Assembly (NCBI RefSeq): GCF_022829635.1 | Contig: NZ_JAKSYO010000088.1 | Coordinates: forward strand, 62,001 to 126,000 | DNA: 64,000 nt | Source of the DNA: Methylobacterium sp. E-066 | Lineage (GTDB): Bacteria > Pseudomonadota > Alphaproteobacteria > Rhizobiales > Beijerinckiaceae | Direction of reading: 5' to 3' | Shown: piece after piece, positions 61,388 to 64,000 of the stretch | Position numbering within the stretch: the stretch's first letter is position 1 | Layout of the letters: every line of letters begins with the position of its first letter | Made by a program: the position numbers and the translations under genes | The notes under the pieces: generated by a model | Databases searched by the model: none | Told to the model about the DNA's origin: nothing | What the model saw: only the letters and a program-made list of their open reading frames with translations

Positions 61388-61431
61388 GACAGGGATCCGT
61401 GGTCTGAGGTGATCGAGAATGGACGATCAGA

Positions 61432-61806
61432 TCAGACGACGGGCGGTGCTCGGGCGTTGGCTTGGGTACGGGGCGGTGCCCGGGGGGCGGAGACAATTTC
61501 GGGGCGCCAGATCACGCTGACGGCGTAGCGCAGCGGCCACGCAATGGTCGCCGCGATGCCGCGCGGGGTGTCGAGGGCCGGCTGGGTATGGGCCGCTGTG
61601 CAGCACGACAGGTGGCAGTGCGGGAGTAGGGGCTGTGCCGGCCCGTCGCCCCCGCCATCCGTACCCTGCAAACAGATCTGGTGTGCTGTCCCGTCGAAGC
61701 TGACGGAGACGATGCCGCCGAGGACGGCCTGCAGCGCGAGCGCGTACAGCGCGACCACCGCGATGGTCGCGCGGACGGTGGTCCAGCTTGACCGTGGCGC
61801 GCGCAT
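61432..61806 (-). CDS. DUF2946-like small protein with Cys/His cluster
   Basis: The 124-residue protein has an N-terminal hydrophobic segment (IAVVALYALALQAVLGGIV). A probably periplasmic part follows with paired metal-type ligands in HQICLQG and LPHCHLSCCTAAH, then a second hydrophobic stretch and an Ala/Pro/Arg-rich tail. Small proteins of this layout (DUF2946) lie next to copper-related TonB receptors in many proteobacteria. ATG 61806 is chosen. The frame stays open upstream and ATG 61962 would add a polar 52-residue segment, which also looks protein-like, so the start is uncertain. It lies 44 bases upstream of the TonB receptor start. Confidence 0.6.
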   Translation of the reverse strand: MRAPRSSWTTVRATIAVVALYALALQAVLGGIVSVSFDGTAHQICLQGTDGGGDGPAQPLLPHCHLSCCTAAHTQPALDTPRGIAATIAWPLRYAVSVIWRPEIVSAPRAPPRTQANARAPPVV

Positions 61807-62422
61807 CGTATTCGCGTAGAGCTCGTGCACGAACCTCGTCAATCCGCGGGCGTCGAACGATCGCAGATTTCTGACGGCTGTGTCTTCGATGTAGCTGGGT
61901 CGCCCAGAATAGTCGGTCTGTCGAATAGGTCGGAGTGCTTCATTGCGAGATAGAGCGGTCATTCGCATTGAAGCGCCCGGCGGACGGTGCGCTGTGCCGC
62001 CACACGGGACCGCGCACACGCGGCAACGGCCTTAAGCAGACGTCGTCGCCTCATCTGATCTCAGATTCATAGAGATGGCGGTGGCCGGGCCGCCACGATC
62101 ACGCTGATACCAGTTGCAATGGCTTCACATATTGCTCGGCAGTTCGTTGCCCACTCGCCACTGAAGCTCGGCCTCGATCTGCGCTCGTACGGTGTCGCGT
62201 AGGCAGCCGGAAGCGACCTTCCGCCGCAGAACTGCCGTAGTATAACCGGCGAAGGGGCGCAGGGTCTGCCAGCGATGCCGCGACATACCGATGATAGAGT
62301 GTGTCAGCATATCGGCCCTTTCTTACGGTGCTGCTACGTCACTCATACTGTCGAGGAAGATGTTCGGTCCTGGCATTGTTCGCTATAGGACCGTCCGCTT
62401 TTCTGTCAGGTTTGCTCCGAAT
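61807..62422. other. Intergenic region upstream of the copper cassette
   Basis: The first 150 bases may belong to a longer version of the DUF2946-like gene. A 61-codon frame at 62125-62310 (minus) has plausible residues (AQIEAELQWRVGNELPSN) but no good ribosome-binding site. It may be a gene remnant. Otherwise I see nothing definite; the promoter of the copper cassette must lie here. Confidence 0.35.
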
Positions 62423-63091
62423 CTACTGGCCCGGATCATCGCGTCGCGCGGAAAGCACGAACATGGGAACGCCACCTGGATAAGGCGCAGAGCGAAACAG
62501 GTGCTGCCACGCGACGACCTCCGTGAATCCTGCCGCTTTCAGCAAGTCTTGGGCATCGACCTCGCGCAGGCCGGCATGGAAGGGAAGCCGTGCGGCGAGA
62601 TCCCCGGCATAGTCCGAGCGTTCCCCCGGCGCGACCAACCACATCCCATCGGACACGACGACACGGCCACCCAGGCGCAGGGTGCGACGGGCGACTTGTA
62701 GCGCCTCACCTGGTCGTTCGAGTGTCCAAAGCACGTTGCGGATCGTGACGATGTCGGCACTTGCAGGTTCTAACGGGGCGTCCGTGATGAGCGCCTGTAC
62801 GAACTCGATATTGAGCCCAGCCTTGCCGGCGGCCGCGCGTGCGACGGCAAGCATCTGGGCCGAGCCGTCATACGCCCGGACGCGATGGCCAAGGGACGCC
62901 GCGGCGAGCGCGCACGCACCCGTTCCGGTCCCGAGATCAACGACGTCCTTGGGGCCGTCGGCGCAGAACGCCGCCGAGAGGACCTCCGTCCAGTCGTCCG
63001 GCGAGCGGACATGCGCTGCGGCGCCGTCGAAGCGGGGCGCGCGGGCGTCCCAATAGGCAGTGACACCGTCGGCGACCTCGGATGCACTCAT
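62423..63091 (-). CDS. SAM-dependent class I methyltransferase
   Basis: The 222-residue protein has a Rossmann methyltransferase core. Motif I is VVDLGTGTGACALAAASLGH (residues about 50-69), motif II includes VRAYDGSAQMLAVAR, and motif III/IV is ADIVTIRNVLWTLERPGEAL, with LRLGGRVVVSDGMWL after it. It begins VADGVTAYWDARAPRFDG, typical of the Methyltransf_11/25 small-molecule group. It starts 21 bases after the stop of an ABC importer ATPase gene and should be co-transcribed. It could modify the imported metal chelate or corrinoid, but the substrate is unknown. Confidence 0.82.
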   Translation of the reverse strand: MSASEVADGVTAYWDARAPRFDGAAAHVRSPDDWTEVLSAAFCADGPKDVVDLGTGTGACALAAASLGHRVRAYDGSAQMLAVARAAAGKAGLNIEFVQALITDAPLEPASADIVTIRNVLWTLERPGEALQVARRTLRLGGRVVVSDGMWLVAPGERSDYAGDLAARLPFHAGLREVDAQDLLKAAGFTEVVAWQHLFRSAPYPGGVPMFVLSARRDDPGQ

Positions 63092-63112
63092 GATCGTGGC
63101 ACTCCCCGTCGT

Positions 63113-63877
63113 TCAGTCCAAGCGGTACTCGATGTGCGGCCGGCCGCTGAACTCCGAGGCGTGGACCTCGGCGTGCACACCGAAGACCTCCTGGATCAAT
63201 GCGGCCGTTAGGACCGCCGCAGGCGGCCCGGAGCGAACCAGGCGGCCTTCGTTCAGGATGGCGACCTCGTCGCAGAACAAGGCGGCCAAGTTCAGATCGT
63301 GCAGGGCGACGATGCTGGTGATGCTCAGCCCGCGCACGAGCGATAGGACGTCGAGCTGATGGCGCACGTCGAGATGGTTGGTCGGCTCGTCGAGAATGAG
63401 CTCACTTGGTTCTTGCGCGAGTGCCCGCGCGATCTGCGTCCGTTGGCGCTCGCCGCCCGACAGGGTCGCCCAGGGTTGGTTGCGTCGGAGGTCCATGCCG
63501 ACCTGCGCGAGGGCCCGTTCCAGCGCGGCCTCGTCGGCCTCCGTCCAGGGCGACAAGGCCCCCCGGTACGGGGTCCGTCCCAGGCGCACGACGTCCTCGA
63601 CCGTCACGTTCTCCTGCGTGCCGGCGTGTTGCTCGACGGATGCGATGCGCCGGGCAATGGCCCGGCGCGGGAGATCGCGGATGTTCCCACCATCGAGGGT
63701 CACAACGCCGCTTCCTACGTTCCGCAAGCCGCAGAGCAGGCGCAGGAGGCTCGACTTACCCGAACCGTTCGGACCGACGACGCCGAGCATCCGCCCCGGC
63801 GCCGCCGCCAGCGTCACGCCGTCTACGATCATCCTGCCGCCGGCATTCCAACGGACGTCCCGTGCCGCGAGCGTCAT
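63113..63877 (-). CDS. FecE-type ABC importer ATPase
   Basis: The 254-residue ATPase has Walker A GVVGPNGSGKSSLLRLLCGL, signature TLSGGERQRTQIARAL, Walker B LILDEPTNHLDV and switch His in IVALHDLNLAALFCDEV. It belongs to the siderophore/haem/B12 importer group and is clearly related to BtuD at 52805-53623 but distinct from it. Its ATG overlaps the stop of a permease gene (ATGA), and a methyltransferase gene follows. The substrate is open: an iron or copper chelate, or a corrinoid. Confidence 0.88.
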   Translation of the reverse strand: MTLAARDVRWNAGGRMIVDGVTLAAAPGRMLGVVGPNGSGKSSLLRLLCGLRNVGSGVVTLDGGNIRDLPRRAIARRIASVEQHAGTQENVTVEDVVRLGRTPYRGALSPWTEADEAALERALAQVGMDLRRNQPWATLSGGERQRTQIARALAQEPSELILDEPTNHLDVRHQLDVLSLVRGLSITSIVALHDLNLAALFCDEVAILNEGRLVRSGPPAAVLTAALIQEVFGVHAEVHASEFSGRPHIEYRLD

Positions 63878-64000
63878 GCCCGGCGCCGCGCGCGGGTGAG
63901 GATCAGGGCGAAGGCCGGCGCCCCGAACAGGGCCGTGACCACCCCGATCGGCAGGACCTGACGCGCGATCAGGGTGCGGGACAGGATGTCGGCGACCACC
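63874..64000 (-). CDS. FecCD-type ABC permease, C-terminal end (cut by window)
   Basis: Only the last 41 codons are in the window. They read VVADILSRTLIARQVLPIGV followed by VTALFGAPAFALILTRARRRA, the usual C-terminus of FecCD/BtuC permeases, with the LPIGVVTALFGAPAF segment as hallmark. Its stop overlaps the ATG of the ATPase gene. The rest of the gene, and probably a binding protein, lie beyond 64000. Confidence 0.85.
   Translation of the reverse strand, partial: VVADILSRTLIARQVLPIGVVTALFGAPAFALILTRARRRA

Noticed and set aside
45541..64000. Integrase, transposase or CRISPR array in the accessory part
   Set aside because: I looked for recombinase or transposase motifs and regularly spaced repeats and found none.

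Overview
The window looks like chromosome of a high-GC alphaproteobacterium, most likely Methylobacterium or Methylorubrum. The reasons are strongly GC-biased third codon positions, a large glycogen/trehalose block with fused enzymes, a malonyl-CoA synthetase/decarboxylase pair, an aerobic-type cobalamin gene set, and intergenic palindromes of the kind common in that group. The genus is an inference; no 16S rRNA gene or species marker is present.

Positions 1-3700 hold the edge of a PIN-type toxin-antitoxin locus with a truncated toxin, a coiled-coil protein followed by a degenerate ferredoxin-reductase-like protein, and an SGNH-like hydrolase. Positions 3701-30359 are an alpha-glucan/trehalose block: glgP, a GH13 alpha-glucosidase, glgA, glgB, a treS-maltokinase fusion, a GH13-glgE fusion, a malQ-treY fusion, treZ, glgX and otsA. 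Together they can build glucan through ADP-glucose (GlgA/GlgB) or maltose-1-phosphate (TreS-Mak, then GlgE, then GlgB), trim it (GlgP, GlgX, MalQ) and make trehalose by three routes (TreS, TreY/TreZ, OtsA). No glgC or otsB is present here.

Positions 30758-33073 are a four-gene stress-type membrane-protein operon with a candidate EcfG promoter and a clear terminator. Positions 33072-36141 hold matB and malonyl-CoA decarboxylase. Positions 36403-45434 hold cobC, cobD, cobQ, cobO and cobP, interleaved with two MFS transporters, a D-2-hydroxyacid dehydrogenase and small proteins. cobC and cobD start head to head with overlapping start regions.

A tRNA-Glu gene (45541-45616) may mark the edge of an accessory region. 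Beyond it lie gene fragments and a three-gene unit read leftwards: an AAA+ ATPase, a subtilisin-like protease (resembling the IetA/IetS plasmid-stability and defence pair) and a HEPN-motif protein. The third gene is broken by an in-frame amber codon and a -1 frameshift, and the protease has Glu where the catalytic Asp is expected. Next comes a corrinoid uptake operon (btuB-F-C-D, then an unknown protein and a P-loop kinase) under a cobalamin riboswitch. After it are a copper cassette (a DUF2946-like protein, a TonB receptor, a YcnI-PCuAC fusion) and the end of a second FecCDE-type importer operon with a methyltransferase. That operon runs off the right edge.
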